Origin: an uncultured Burkholderiales bacterium | Lineage (GTDB): Bacteria > Pseudomonadota > Gammaproteobacteria > Burkholderiales > Burkholderiaceae_C | NCBI GenBank assembly: GCA_903935585.1 | Contig: CAIZSE010000087.1 | Coordinates: 1-64,000, forward strand | Direction: 5' to 3' | DNA: 64,000 bases | Shown here: positions 25,471 through 35,294 of the stretch, in pieces | Layout: every line of letters begins with the position of its first letter | How positions within the stretch are numbered: the first letter of the stretch is position 1 | The notes under the pieces: model-generated | What the model was told of the DNA's origin: nothing | Databases searched by the model: none | Seen by the model: only the letters and a program-made list of their open reading frames with translations | Made by a program: the position numbers and the translations under genes

Positions 25471-26403
25471 TCATGCGTCGTGCAAGAAGCCATCACGCAC
25501 TTCGAGGGCACCGCTGCGTTCCAGTTCGGACAGCATCATGTCCAGCCAGGTGGGCCAGTCGTGGTCGAGGCCAAAGCGGTGGTGCAGGTCGTTCAAATAG
25601 GGCACCCGCATGGCCCAGTCGCTGAATTCGGTTTTGGAGATGCGACCCCATTCCAGCAATTTGAATTTGAGCAGCACCTTGGTGCCATAGCGTGCGTGGC
25701 GCTCCGGGTTTCGGGCAAAGGCTTCCAGTTTGCTGCGTGCCAGAGCCAGTGCGGGGGCCACTTCGGTGAAGACGGCGCCATGCCCCGGGATGATGGTGGT
25801 GGGCTTGAGTTGCTCGATCAGGTCGAGCGTTTGCCCGACCTCGTCAAAAGCGTCAATGCCCACCAGTTCAGGAAACACCACCCCGAATCCGTTTTGCCAC
25901 AGGGCATCGGCTGACATCAGCAGCCGGTGTTCTGGCGCGAACAAAATCACCGAGTGCGGATCATGGCCGGGGGCGGCATGGACTTCCCAGTCCGTATTGG
26001 CCCAGCGGCGGTTGGTTCCAGGTTGGAGCAAACCGGTGAAGGTGAAGGGGGGGCAATTTTGCCCGGTGGGTTTGTAGCTCAACGCATCTTCAGACCAGGC
26101 TTGTACGTCAGCCGCCAATCCGGGGGGTATCCAGGTTTGCAAAGCCGGGTAGCGGGCTTGCAGGGCCTGGTTGCCGCCGCAGTGGTCGCTGTGCAAGTGG
26201 GTGTTGGCCAATTGGTCCAGCGTGCGGCCTTGCAAAGCTTGCTCGACCAAGGCCAGTGTTTGCGCCTGGTGCGTGACATAGCCACTGTCCACCAGCGTGG
26301 CGCTGTCCGCATCGCAAAGCAGCACATTGTTGGCCGAAAGCCAGCCACGCTCAAGGACGGTGACGCCCTCGGGCAAATAAATGCTTGAGTTCATGCTGGA
26401 CAA
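25471..26403 (-). CDS. MBL-fold metallo-hydrolase
   Basis: A 310-residue metallo-beta-lactamase-fold protein. The zinc motif T-H-L-H-S-D-H-C-G-G lies near residues 68-77, with further ligands in AAPGHDPHS, MSADALW and PGHGAVF. Family members hydrolyse thioesters, lactones or phosphodiesters. A C-terminal extension (~220-310) follows the core. It ends up 8 bases from the fadD stop side, on the same strand, so an acyl-CoA or acyl-thioester hydrolase role is possible but unproven. The second Met (26394) may be the true start. Confidence 0.85.
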   Translation of the reverse strand: MSSMNSSIYLPEGVTVLERGWLSANNVLLCDADSATLVDSGYVTHQAQTLALVEQALQGRTLDQLANTHLHSDHCGGNQALQARYPALQTWIPPGLAADVQAWSEDALSYKPTGQNCPPFTFTGLLQPGTNRRWANTDWEVHAAPGHDPHSVILFAPEHRLLMSADALWQNGFGVVFPELVGIDAFDEVGQTLDLIEQLKPTTIIPGHGAVFTEVAPALALARSKLEAFARNPERHARYGTKVLLKFKLLEWGRISKTEFSDWAMRVPYLNDLHHRFGLDHDWPTWLDMMLSELERSGALEVRDGFLHDA

Positions 26404-26411
26404 CGGGGGCT

Positions 26412-28097
26412 TTATTTGTTGCTGCGCAGTTCCCGGCGCAAAATTTTGCCAACGTTGGATTTGGGCAACTCGTCCCGGAACTCGATGTATTTGGGGCGTT
26501 TGTAGCCCGTCAGATTTTCATGACAGAACTGGGCTACCGCCTCTTCGGTCAGCAGTGGGTCGTTGCGCACCACAAAGGCCTTGATGGTTTCGCCTTGCAT
26601 GGCATCTGGGATGCCCACAACGGCGCACTCCACCACGCCAGGGCAAGTCGAGATGACGTTTTCCAACTCGCTTGGAAAGACGTTGAAGCCGCTCACGATG
26701 ATCATGTCTTTCTTGCGATCGACGATGCGTGTGTAGCCTTCGTGGTCCATGATGCCCACATCGCCCGTGCGCATGAAGCCGTCGGGTGTGAAGGTCTTGG
26801 CGTTTTCTTCGGGCTGGTTGAAATAGCCGGTCATCACATTGGGGCCACGAATACAAATTTCGCCCGAGCTGCCGATGGGCAAGCTTTCGCCTTCATCGTC
26901 TTTGATGGCGATGTCGATGCTGGGCAGCGGCAGACCGATGTTGCCGCTGAAGTGGGTTTGTGTGACCGGGTTGTTGGTGCCAATGGCGCAGGTCTCGCTC
27001 ATGCCCCAGCCTTCGATCATGGCGCTGCCGGTGGCTGCTTGCCAGTGTCGTGCAGTGCCTTCGGATGCGGCCATGCCCCCTGCCTGAGTCAGTCGCAGCG
27101 ACGAAAAGTCGATGGTCTTGAACATGGGGTGTTGCATCAAGGCGTTGAACAAGGTGTTGACCCCGGGCAGCATGTGAAAAGCCCGCTGTTTGAGCACCCC
27201 GATGAACTTGGCAAAGTCACGTGGGTTGGGCACCAGCGTCAGGTGTGAGCCTTGACGGATCGCCAGCAAACACAGTGTCAAGGCAAAGATGTGATACAGC
27301 GGCAAGGCCGCAATGCTGTTGACTTTGCGCAAATCGCCAATGCTGGCCAAGGCCGGGGTGAACCAGCCTTCGGCTTGCAAAATGGCCGCCACCACGTTGC
27401 GATGCGTCAATACCGCGCCTTTGGACAGGCCGGTCGTCCCGCCGGTGTATTGCAAAAATGCCATGTCATCCAGCGTTTGGTGCGTTGGTTTCAGGCTCAG
27501 GTTGCGGCCTTGTGCAATGGCTTTCTTGAACGAGGTGACCGTGCGCCCGCCATCCAGCGACAGCTCGAATTCAGGCACCATTTTGGCCAGGTGCCGCACG
27601 GCAAATGTCATCCAGCGGCCGTACCAGGGGCCCAGCAAGTCGCCGATTGAAGCCAGCACCACATGTTGAACGGCCGTGTGGCCCTGCACATTTTGCAAGG
27701 TGGCTGCAAAATTTTCCAGAATGACGATGGCCGTGGCACCGGAGTCCTTGAGTTGGTGTTCCAGTTCGCGGGCGGTGTAGAGCGGGTTCACGTTCACGCA
27801 GGTGTAACCGGCGCGCAAGATGGCGGCCATGGTCACGGCAAATTGGGGCAGGTTGGGCAGCATGATGGCCACCCGGCTGCCGGGCGCCAAGCCTTTGTCC
27901 TGAAGCCAGGCGCCCAGGGCTCTGGACAGTTCGTCGAGTTCCTTGTAGCTCATCCAGCGGTCCATGCAGACCGAAAACGGGCTGTTGCTGTGCTCACTGA
28001 AAGCCCTCTCCATCAAGTCGGTCAGACTGGTGTATTGGTTCGGGTCGATGTCGTGCGGGACGCCGGGTGGGTAGTTTTTCAGCCAAATACGTTCCAT
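26412..28097 (-). CDS. fadD: long-chain fatty acid-CoA ligase
   Basis: A 561-residue acyl-CoA synthetase that activates fatty acids to acyl-CoA via an acyl-AMP. The AMP-binding P-loop is LQYTGGTTGLSKGAVLTH, followed by the GWGMSET motif, the adenosine-binding MRTGDVG and the C-terminal DRKKDMIIVSGFNVFPSELE and GKILRRELR. The last carries the catalytic Lys. The ATG at 28097 has an AGGAG site; the frame extends upstream without homology. The MBL gene follows in the same direction. Confidence 0.95.
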   Translation of the reverse strand: MERIWLKNYPPGVPHDIDPNQYTSLTDLMERAFSEHSNSPFSVCMDRWMSYKELDELSRALGAWLQDKGLAPGSRVAIMLPNLPQFAVTMAAILRAGYTCVNVNPLYTARELEHQLKDSGATAIVILENFAATLQNVQGHTAVQHVVLASIGDLLGPWYGRWMTFAVRHLAKMVPEFELSLDGGRTVTSFKKAIAQGRNLSLKPTHQTLDDMAFLQYTGGTTGLSKGAVLTHRNVVAAILQAEGWFTPALASIGDLRKVNSIAALPLYHIFALTLCLLAIRQGSHLTLVPNPRDFAKFIGVLKQRAFHMLPGVNTLFNALMQHPMFKTIDFSSLRLTQAGGMAASEGTARHWQAATGSAMIEGWGMSETCAIGTNNPVTQTHFSGNIGLPLPSIDIAIKDDEGESLPIGSSGEICIRGPNVMTGYFNQPEENAKTFTPDGFMRTGDVGIMDHEGYTRIVDRKKDMIIVSGFNVFPSELENVISTCPGVVECAVVGIPDAMQGETIKAFVVRNDPLLTEEAVAQFCHENLTGYKRPKYIEFRDELPKSNVGKILRRELRSNK

Positions 28098-28257
28098 CAC
28101 TTGTTCTCCTGATTGCCTTGATTGTGGCCAACTGTTTGCCAAAGTGTGATCGGGCAAAACCTCGGTCGTGTCCGGCAAGGTCTCACAGGCGACAAATAAC
28201 CGGAACAGACAAGGCCGGGCCATTGGGTGTAGAGTTAGGGAAAACCCTTGAATATAT

Positions 28258-28998
28258 ATGACCTTGAACACCAACCACCGTCCTGGATTTTGGCGCCATT
28301 TCTGGCAGCGCTGGGTTGTGGGTGGCGTGTTGGGCTGGGCTGCGGAGAGGCCCCCCGTCCGCGCAAGTGGCGGGTGGATTCCCATTCGGTCTTTGTCGCC
28401 GCGCCACAAGCCGCGCATCCTCAAGCATTTGTTGTCCCTGGATGTGCAGGACCGTTACTTGCGTTTTGGGTACCAAGCGACCGATGAGCAGATTGAGCGC
28501 TACGTCTTGGGCTTGAACTTTGAGCGCGATGAGATTTTTGGGGTGTTCAACCGCCGCCTTGAACTGGTGGCCATGGCGCATTTGGCGTATTCGGTCGATC
28601 CACAGTGGGCCACTTGCGCTGAGTTCGGTGTGTCGGTCGCTTCCCATCAGCGCGCCAAAGGCTTGGGAGTCCGCCTTTTCAACCACGCCGCCATGCACGC
28701 CCGCAACCAGGGTGTGAGCATGCTGTTCATCCACGCGTTGAGTGAAAACGTCGCCATGCTCAAAATTGCGCGCCATGCTGGCGCCAAAGTCCAGCGTGAT
28801 GGCAGCGAATCCGAGGCCTATTTGACCTTGCGTGAGGCGACGCTGGACAGCCAGTTGAGCGGGCTCATGCAAGAGCAAATGGCCGAATTGGACTACCAGT
28901 TGAAAAACCAGGCGCAGCAATTTCGCGAATGGCTGGCCACCATGCAAGAGATTCGCCAAGGGGTGCGCGATGCCCGCCACGCATCACACAAGCCCTGA
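28258..28998 (+). CDS. GNAT-family N-acetyltransferase
   Basis: A 246-residue protein with a central GNAT fold (~50-190): FGVSVASHQRAKGLGVRLFNHAAM holds the acetyl-CoA pyrophosphate loop (R-x-x-G-x-G). The N-terminal 45 residues and a Gln-rich helical C-terminus (200-246) are extensions. Substrate unknown. Divergent from fadD over a 160-bp gap. Confidence 0.85.
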   Translation: MTLNTNHRPGFWRHFWQRWVVGGVLGWAAERPPVRASGGWIPIRSLSPRHKPRILKHLLSLDVQDRYLRFGYQATDEQIERYVLGLNFERDEIFGVFNRRLELVAMAHLAYSVDPQWATCAEFGVSVASHQRAKGLGVRLFNHAAMHARNQGVSMLFIHALSENVAMLKIARHAGAKVQRDGSESEAYLTLREATLDSQLSGLMQEQMAELDYQLKNQAQQFREWLATMQEIRQGVRDARHASHKP

Positions 28999-29070
28999 TT
29001 TGTCGGCTTGTCATCTGAATCCGCTATCCTTGTGACTTGCCCATAACAGCATGTCCTGCACTTTCTGACT

Positions 29071-29964
29071 GTGTCCGACCCTCACCCCGCGCGTTACCTT
29101 GAACGCGAAGACAAGCGCAGTTTTCTGCAAAAGCTTGCCGAATTCATCCATCCCGGCCCCGACTCGACCGACGAGTTGATCGAAACCCTCGCCGAGGCCG
29201 AAGACAACCACATCATCAATACAGAGAGCCGCCTGATGCTCGAGGGCGTGATCCGCATGGCCGACATGACGGCGGGCGATGTGATGGTGGCCGCGCCCCG
29301 GATGGACTTGCTGGACATTGAAGACTCGGTTGACCAGTTGCTGAACCACGTGATCGAGACTGCGCACTCGCGTTTTCCGGTCTTTGAGGGTGAAAAAGAA
29401 AACATCATTGGCATCTTGCTCGCCAAAGACCTGCTCAAGCTGCAGCGTGCCCCCGAGTTGAACATTCGCGCCTTGCTGCGTCCGGCGGTCTTTGTGCCTG
29501 AGAGCAAAGGCCTGAATGACTTGCTGCGGCAGTTCCGAGACAACCGCAACCACCTGGCCATCGTCATCGATGAGTTCGGGCGTACCGCTGGCCTCATCAC
29601 CATTGAGGATGTGCTGGAACAAATTGTGGGCGAGATCGAGGACGAATTCGACATCGCCGATGACGAGGGCGACATTTTTGGTTTGCCGGACCGGAGTTTC
29701 CGTGTCAGTGGTGACACCTCGCTTGACCGTGTCAGCGAAGCCTTTGGCGTCAACTTGCAAGAAGCGCGCGAAGACAGTGAGGGCCCTGACTTTGACACCG
29801 TCGGTGGCCTGATTGCCCACGAAATGGGCCATGTGCCGCGTCGGGGCGAACGACACGTTCTGGCGGGCCTGCAGTTCGTCGTCTTGCACACCCGTGCCGG
29901 TGCGGTGCGCTGGTTCAAGGTGTCGCCTGTTTCCACGGTTCCCCCCCCCGAGCCCAAGGCATGA
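29071..29964 (+). CDS. corC: CorC/YbeX-type Mg2+/Co2+ efflux CBS-domain protein
   Basis: A 297-residue cytosolic protein with a CBS pair (AGDVMVAAPRM at ~70, RTAGLITIEDVLEQIVGEI at ~175) and the C-terminal CorC_HlyC domain (FRVSGDTSLDRVSEAFG, TVGGLIAHEMGHVPRRGE). It links to magnesium efflux and ribosome-associated stress. The start is GTG. It overlaps lnt by four bases; corC-lnt adjacency is conserved across proteobacteria. Confidence 0.95.
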   Translation: MSDPHPARYLEREDKRSFLQKLAEFIHPGPDSTDELIETLAEAEDNHIINTESRLMLEGVIRMADMTAGDVMVAAPRMDLLDIEDSVDQLLNHVIETAHSRFPVFEGEKENIIGILLAKDLLKLQRAPELNIRALLRPAVFVPESKGLNDLLRQFRDNRNHLAIVIDEFGRTAGLITIEDVLEQIVGEIEDEFDIADDEGDIFGLPDRSFRVSGDTSLDRVSEAFGVNLQEAREDSEGPDFDTVGGLIAHEMGHVPRRGERHVLAGLQFVVLHTRAGAVRWFKVSPVSTVPPPEPKA

Positions 29965-31529
29965 ATTTTCGCCCGGCGCGAGTGCGCGGTCTGCAAACCG
30001 TGTGGCCCGCTTTGGCGGGTGCAGCGCAGGCCGCGTCCATGGCCATGCCCGGCAATGGCCAGGCGCAAGGGTGGCTACAGGTTTTGAGTTTGTCCTTGCT
30101 GGCCGCTGGCCTGGTGCGAACAGTGCGCGACGACCAACCGGCCCGTTCTTCGGCCAGGCAGGCCGCTTGGGCGGGTGGTGTGTTTGCCACCGCCTGGCTC
30201 ACGGGCTGCTTTTGGTGGTTGTTTGTGTCCATGCACGATGTGGGTGGTTTGCCTGCCCCCTTGGCTGCTCTGGCAGTGGGTGCTTTGGCGGCGGCTTTGG
30301 CGCTGTATTACGCTGCGGCCTCGGCAGCTTGGGTGGTCCTGGCCAGAGGCGGCATGGCGCATCGGCCAGGTTGGGCCAGCGCGCTATTTGCCGCCTTGTG
30401 GACCCTGGCCGAACTCATGCGTGGACGCTGGCTGACCGGTTTTCCTTGGGGTGCTGGCGGTTATGCGCATGTGGATGGCGTGTTGTCTGTCTGGGCGCCC
30501 TGGATCGGGGTGTACGGTATTGGCGCCCTGGCTGCCTGGCTGGCCATGCGCCTGGCTCTGACAGGTTGGGGTTTGCGCGCGCTCAAGCCATTGATCGGTG
30601 TGGGCTTGGTGTCCTGGGGGCTGCAGGCATGGGGCCCCACTTTCACCACTTCGGCCGGGATGGGGCAGGTTGAGTTGCTGCAGGCCAACATTTCACAAAG
30701 TGCCAAATTTGATGCGGCCAGTGGCGTTCGGGATGCGCTGCAGTGGTACGACGCGAAACTGCGTGGCAGCCAGCAGGCCTTGGTGGTGGCACCCGAGACC
30801 GCCGTGCCTTTGCTGCCACGGCATTTGCCCGAGGGCTATTGGTCTGGTTTGCAGCAGCATTTCGCTGCAACGGGTCGTCCGATGGCGCTGGTGGGGCTGC
30901 CATTGGGCAGCCAGGCCGAGGGTTACACCAACTCGGTGGTCGCGCTGGGCCCCACCGGTTCCCCGGATTACCGATACGACAAGTCGCACCTGGTGCCCTT
31001 TGGCGAATTCATGCCGCCCGGATTTGTCTGGTTCGTGCAAATGATGAACATTCCATTGGGCGATTTCCGATCCGGGGGGTGGGCGCAGCCTTCTGTGCAT
31101 TGGCAAGGCCAGCGACTGGCCCCGAATGTTTGCTACGAAGACCTGTTTGGCGAAGAGCTCGCCATTCGGTTCAAAGACCCGGCGCAGGCGCCCACTGTGA
31201 TGGTGAACGTGAGCAACATCGCCTGGTTTGGCGATACGCTGGCCGTTGACCAGCACCTGAGCATCTCGCGCATGCGTGCCATTGAACTGGGGCGACCCAT
31301 GCTGCGTGCAACCAATACAGGGGCCACGGCCATCATTGACCACCAGGGCCGCGTGACCCATCAGCTGCCGCGCTTTACCCGGGGCAGCCTGACAGGTGCC
31401 TATGAAGGTCGCAACGGGATGACGCCGTTTGCTCGCTGGGCTTCGGCTTGGGGTTTGTGGCCGCTTTGGGCCTTGTGTTGCGCGCTGGTGGCCTGGGCTG
31501 TCATCAGGTCGTGGCAACGCCGACAATGA
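29961..31529 (+). CDS. lnt: apolipoprotein N-acyltransferase
   Basis: A 522-residue inner-membrane enzyme that N-acylates the diacylglyceryl cysteine of lipoproteins. The N-terminal half has about six membrane helices. The nitrilase-like domain carries the triad Glu279 (VAPETAVP), Lys341 (YDKSHLVPFGE) and Cys391 (NVCYEDLFGEE). A final helix precedes the C-terminus. Overlaps corC. Confidence 0.96.
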   Translation: MNFRPARVRGLQTVWPALAGAAQAASMAMPGNGQAQGWLQVLSLSLLAAGLVRTVRDDQPARSSARQAAWAGGVFATAWLTGCFWWLFVSMHDVGGLPAPLAALAVGALAAALALYYAAASAAWVVLARGGMAHRPGWASALFAALWTLAELMRGRWLTGFPWGAGGYAHVDGVLSVWAPWIGVYGIGALAAWLAMRLALTGWGLRALKPLIGVGLVSWGLQAWGPTFTTSAGMGQVELLQANISQSAKFDAASGVRDALQWYDAKLRGSQQALVVAPETAVPLLPRHLPEGYWSGLQQHFAATGRPMALVGLPLGSQAEGYTNSVVALGPTGSPDYRYDKSHLVPFGEFMPPGFVWFVQMMNIPLGDFRSGGWAQPSVHWQGQRLAPNVCYEDLFGEELAIRFKDPAQAPTVMVNVSNIAWFGDTLAVDQHLSISRMRAIELGRPMLRATNTGATAIIDHQGRVTHQLPRFTRGSLTGAYEGRNGMTPFARWASAWGLWPLWALCCALVAWAVIRSWQRRQ

Positions 31530-31603
31530 CCGTAAAATCAAGGGTTCGCGCATCGACTGCGCCCATCTAACCCTCGCCAGCTCGCTGCTGGCCTGCTCAG
31601 GCC

Positions 31604-32509
31604 ATGTTGACCTTTCAGCAAATCATTTTGAAACTGCAGCAATACTGGGATGCCCAGGGCTGCGCCTTGCTCCAGCCCTACGACATGGAAGTTGGTGCGG
31701 GCACCAGCCACACCGCCACCTTTTTGCGTGCCATCGGTCCCGAGCCCTGGAAGGCCGCCTACGTGCAGCCCAGCCGCCGACCCAAAGACGGCCGCTATGG
31801 CAAAAACCCCAACCGTTTGCAGCACTATTACCAGTTCCAGGTCGTGCTGAAGCCGGCACCCAGCAACATTCTGGAGCTGTACCTCGGCTCGCTCGAGGCG
31901 CTGGGTTTTGACCTGAAGCAAAACGACATCCGATTTGTGGAAGACGACTGGGAGAACCCGACGCTGGGTGCCTGGGGCCTGGGTTGGGAAGTCTGGCTGA
32001 ACGGCATGGAAGTCACGCAGTTCACTTATTTCCAGCAAGTCGGTGGCATCGACTGCAAGCCCATCACCGGCGAGATCACCTATGGCCTCGAGCGCCTGGC
32101 CATGTATTTGCAAGGCGTGGACAACGTCTACAACCTGAAGTGGACCGACACCATGAGCTATGGGGATGTCTACCTGCAAAACGAGCAGGAACAGTCCGCC
32201 TACAACTTCGAACACTCGGACGCTGACTTTTTGTTCGTCGCGTTCAGCGCGCACGAGCAGCAGGCGCAAAACCTGATCGCCAAGCAACTGGCACTGCCAG
32301 CGTACGAGCAAGTGCTCAAGGCGGCCCACACCTTCAACCTGTTGGATGCCCGTGGCGCGATCAGCGTCACCGAGCGTGCCGCCTACATCGGCCGCATCCG
32401 CAATCTGGCCCGCAGCGTGGCCCAGAGTTATTACGAAAGCCGCGAACGTCTGGACTTCCCGATGGCCCCGCGCGAATGGGTTGCTCAGATGCCCAAGAAA
32501 GCCGCGTGA
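31604..32509 (+). CDS. glyQ: glycyl-tRNA synthetase alpha subunit
   Basis: The 301-residue class II catalytic subunit of the alpha2beta2 glycyl-tRNA synthetase. It opens with [19 protein letters not shown] and contains the motif 2 region and the [19 protein letters not shown] active-site block near 60. Nearly invariant in bacteria. glyS follows after 11 bases. Confidence 0.98.
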   Translation: MLTFQQIILKLQQYWDAQGCALLQPYDMEVGAGTSHTATFLRAIGPEPWKAAYVQPSRRPKDGRYGKNPNRLQHYYQFQVVLKPAPSNILELYLGSLEALGFDLKQNDIRFVEDDWENPTLGAWGLGWEVWLNGMEVTQFTYFQQVGGIDCKPITGEITYGLERLAMYLQGVDNVYNLKWTDTMSYGDVYLQNEQEQSAYNFEHSDADFLFVAFSAHEQQAQNLIAKQLALPAYEQVLKAAHTFNLLDARGAISVTERAAYIGRIRNLARSVAQSYYESRERLDFPMAPREWVAQMPKKAA

Positions 32510-32520
32510 GGAAGTACGAC

Positions 32521-34653
32521 ATGACGACACAAAATTTGCTGGTTGAACTGTTTGTGGAAGAGTTGCCGCCCAAGGCGCTCAAGAAGCTGGGTGAATCCTT
32601 TGCCGCCACCTTGGTGGAGCAATTGCGCGCCCAAGGCCTGGCTGCGGCCGATTCGCAAGTGACGGCTTTTGCCTCGCCCCGCCGTCTGGCCGCCCATGTC
32701 ACGGCGGTGTCTGCGCAAGCCGCCAACAAGGCGGTGCAGCAAAAGCTGATGCCCGTGGCGGTGGGCCTGGACGCGAGCGGCAACGCCAGCCCCGCCTTGC
32801 TTAAAAAATTGCAGGCACTGGGCGCTGACGTGAGTGACCCGGTTGCTGCTGTGGCCGCGCTCAAGCGCGCCCCTGACGGCAAGGGCGAAGCCTTGTTTTA
32901 TGACAGCGTCGTCACAGGCTCAACCCTGGTGGTTGGGCTGCAAAAAGCGCTGGAAGAAGCGCTGGCCAAGTTGCCGATCCCCAAAGTCATGCAATACCAG
33001 CAGGAGACCGATTGCGAATTGCCCGGCTGGAGCAGTGTGAACTTTGTGCGCCCGGCGCACAGCCTGATCGCCTTGCATGGCAGCGTGGTGGTGCCCGTCA
33101 AGGCGCTGGGCCTGACAGCCGGCAACAGCACGCAAGGTCACCGCTTTGAAGCCCATGTCTCGCCTCTGGTGTTGGCCCATGCCGACCAGTACGCCGAGGT
33201 GCTGAGAAAAGACGGTGCAGTGATTGCCAGCTTTGCCGAACGACGCGCCGACATCGTGCGCCAGTTGCAGGCGGCTGCTGCGAAAGTCGCAGGGGGTGTC
33301 CGGCCGATCGAAGACGACGCCCTGCTGGATGAAGTGACCGCCCTGGTTGAGCGGCCGAACGTGCTGACTTGCCAGTTCGAGACCGAGTTTCTTGATGTGC
33401 CGCAAGAGTGCCTGATCCTCACGATGAAGGCCAACCAGAAATACTTCCCGCTGCTTGATGCTGCAGGCAAGTTGACCCACCGGTTTTTGGTGGTGAGCAA
33501 CATCAGCCCGGATGACGCCAGTGCGGTGATCGGCGGCAATGAGCGCGTGGTGCGCCCGCGCCTGGCCGATGCCAAATTCTTCTTCGACCAGGACCGCAAA
33601 AGAACACTCGAATCTCGCGTTGAGGGCCTGTCCAAAGTGGTTTATCACAACAAGCTGGGCACACAAGGCGAGCGCATGACACGGGTCTGTGCCATGGCCA
33701 AGGCGATTGGCCAGCAAGTGGGTGGTGATTTGCTGGCCCGGCAAGCCGAACAAGCGGCACGCCTGGCCAAGACGGATTTGCTGACCGACATGGTGGGCGA
33801 GTTTCCCGAGTTGCAAGGCATCATGGGTGGCTACTATGCGCGCCACGATGGTTTGAGCGCCGAGGTGGCCGAGGCCATCGAAGACCATTACAAACCGCGC
33901 TTTGCGGGCGACGACTTGCCCCGCAACGGTGTCGGTTTGGTTGTGGCCTTGGCCGACAAACTCGAAACGCTTGTGGGCATGTTCGGTATTGGCAATGTGC
34001 CCACGGGCGACAAAGACCCGTTCGCTCTGCGCCGCCATGCCTTGGGTGTGATCCGCATGCTGATCGAGAAAGACATGACGCTGGGGCTGCCCGAATTGCT
34101 GGCGCTGTCTGTGCCCGTTTTTGGCGACAAGATCACCGATCCTTCCGCGCTCTTGATCGATTTCATCTACGACCGCTTGTCAGGCAGCCTGCGCGAGCAA
34201 GCTTACAGCCCGCAAGAGGTGGATGCCGTGATGGCATTGCGCCCCGCCCGCTTGGGCCAGGTCGGCGAGTTCCTGTCGGCGGTTCGTGCTTTTGCGGCCT
34301 TGCCCGAAAGCCCTGCACTGGCTGCGGCCAACAAGCGCATTGGCAACATCCTGAAGAAAGCCGGTGAAGTGGATGCCCATGTGAATGTCGCGCTGCTGCA
34401 GGAAGATGCCGAAAAAAGCCTGCACGCCATGATGCAAAGGTTGTTGCCTGAGTCCGAGGCGCAGTTCAAGGCCGGTGATTACACGGCCAGCCTGCAGACT
34501 TTGGCGGCGCTGCGTGGACCAGTCGACGCTTTCTTTGACGACGTGATGGTCAACGCCGAAGCCATGGACCTGCGCCTGAACCGTCAGGGCTTGCTCAAAT
34601 CCTTGCATGTGGCCATGAACCGTGTGGCCGATTTGTCGAGGCTGGCGGCCTGA
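32521..34653 (+). CDS. glyS: glycyl-tRNA synthetase beta subunit
   Basis: The 710-residue tRNA-binding subunit. It starts with LLVELFVEELPPKAL, carries the family blocks GNSTQGHRF and LTMKANQKYFPL, an HD-like core and a C-terminal anticodon-binding domain. The ATG at 32521 aligns with the family; the 15 codons upstream overlap glyQ and are not part of it. Confidence 0.98.
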   Translation: MTTQNLLVELFVEELPPKALKKLGESFAATLVEQLRAQGLAAADSQVTAFASPRRLAAHVTAVSAQAANKAVQQKLMPVAVGLDASGNASPALLKKLQALGADVSDPVAAVAALKRAPDGKGEALFYDSVVTGSTLVVGLQKALEEALAKLPIPKVMQYQQETDCELPGWSSVNFVRPAHSLIALHGSVVVPVKALGLTAGNSTQGHRFEAHVSPLVLAHADQYAEVLRKDGAVIASFAERRADIVRQLQAAAAKVAGGVRPIEDDALLDEVTALVERPNVLTCQFETEFLDVPQECLILTMKANQKYFPLLDAAGKLTHRFLVVSNISPDDASAVIGGNERVVRPRLADAKFFFDQDRKRTLESRVEGLSKVVYHNKLGTQGERMTRVCAMAKAIGQQVGGDLLARQAEQAARLAKTDLLTDMVGEFPELQGIMGGYYARHDGLSAEVAEAIEDHYKPRFAGDDLPRNGVGLVVALADKLETLVGMFGIGNVPTGDKDPFALRRHALGVIRMLIEKDMTLGLPELLALSVPVFGDKITDPSALLIDFIYDRLSGSLREQAYSPQEVDAVMALRPARLGQVGEFLSAVRAFAALPESPALAAANKRIGNILKKAGEVDAHVNVALLQEDAEKSLHAMMQRLLPESEAQFKAGDYTASLQTLAALRGPVDAFFDDVMVNAEAMDLRLNRQGLLKSLHVAMNRVADLSRLAA

Positions 34654-34666
34654 TCGCGCAACAGCC

Positions 34667-35242
34667 ATGCAAATCAAACTCGTGATTCTGGACCGCGACG
34701 GCACGATCAACCGGGCCAGTGACGAGTTCGTCAAATCACCCGAAGAATGGCACCCTTTGCCCGGAGCGCTTGAGGGCATCAGTCGCCTGAACCACGCCGG
34801 GTTTCACGTGGTGCTGGCCACCAACCAGTCGGGTTTGGGGCGTGGCCTGTTTGACATGGCTGCGCTCAACGCGGTGCATGCCCATATGCTCAAGTCCTTG
34901 GCCGCTGCAGGTGGCCGGATCGATGCGATTTTTTACTGCCCCCATGCGCCTGGCGAAGGCTGCGCCTGCCGCAAGCCTGCACCGGGCTTGTTGCAACAAA
35001 TTCAAGAGCGCTACGGCATCGACCTGAAGGGGGTGCCCTATGTCGGTGACAGCCTGCGCGACATGCAGGCGGCCCAAGCGGCTGGCTGCGCGCCGCACAT
35101 GGTGTTGACCGGGCGACATCCTGATCTGCAGGCTCCGTCCTTTCCCATTGGCTTTCCCCCCGACACACAAGTTCATGCCGATCTGGGGGCTTTTGTCGAC
35201 CACCTGCTTGGCGACGCGACCGACCGCGACAAGACCACCTGA
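34667..35242 (+). CDS. gmhB: D-glycero-beta-D-manno-heptose 1,7-bisphosphate 7-phosphatase
   Basis: A 191-residue HAD-family phosphatase of the LPS heptose pathway. It has the nucleophile motif ILDRDGTIN (Asp9, Asp11), the zinc loop C-P-H-x8-C-A-C near 100-110, and the loop VGDSLRDMQAA. This zinc insertion is characteristic of GmhB. It follows glyS by 13 bases. Confidence 0.95.
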   Translation: MQIKLVILDRDGTINRASDEFVKSPEEWHPLPGALEGISRLNHAGFHVVLATNQSGLGRGLFDMAALNAVHAHMLKSLAAAGGRIDAIFYCPHAPGEGCACRKPAPGLLQQIQERYGIDLKGVPYVGDSLRDMQAAQAAGCAPHMVLTGRHPDLQAPSFPIGFPPDTQVHADLGAFVDHLLGDATDRDKTT

Positions 35243-35279
35243 CAAGACCACTTGATATTCCCACCTGATATTCCCACCT
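35228..35279 (+). repeat. four 13-bp tandem units in two versions
   Basis: GACAAGACCACCT and GACAAGACCACTT (35228-35253) are followed by GATATTCCCACCT twice (35254-35279). All units share the frame GA-----CCACYT. The array begins inside the last codons of gmhB and ends 15 bases before plsC. Likely slippage expansion. Confidence 0.85.
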
Positions 35280-35294
35280 GAGTCCTCACACTGC

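Noticed and set aside
35228-35279. Possible CRISPR-like array
   Set aside because: Units are only 13 bp with no spacers and no cas genes; it is a simple tandem repeat.
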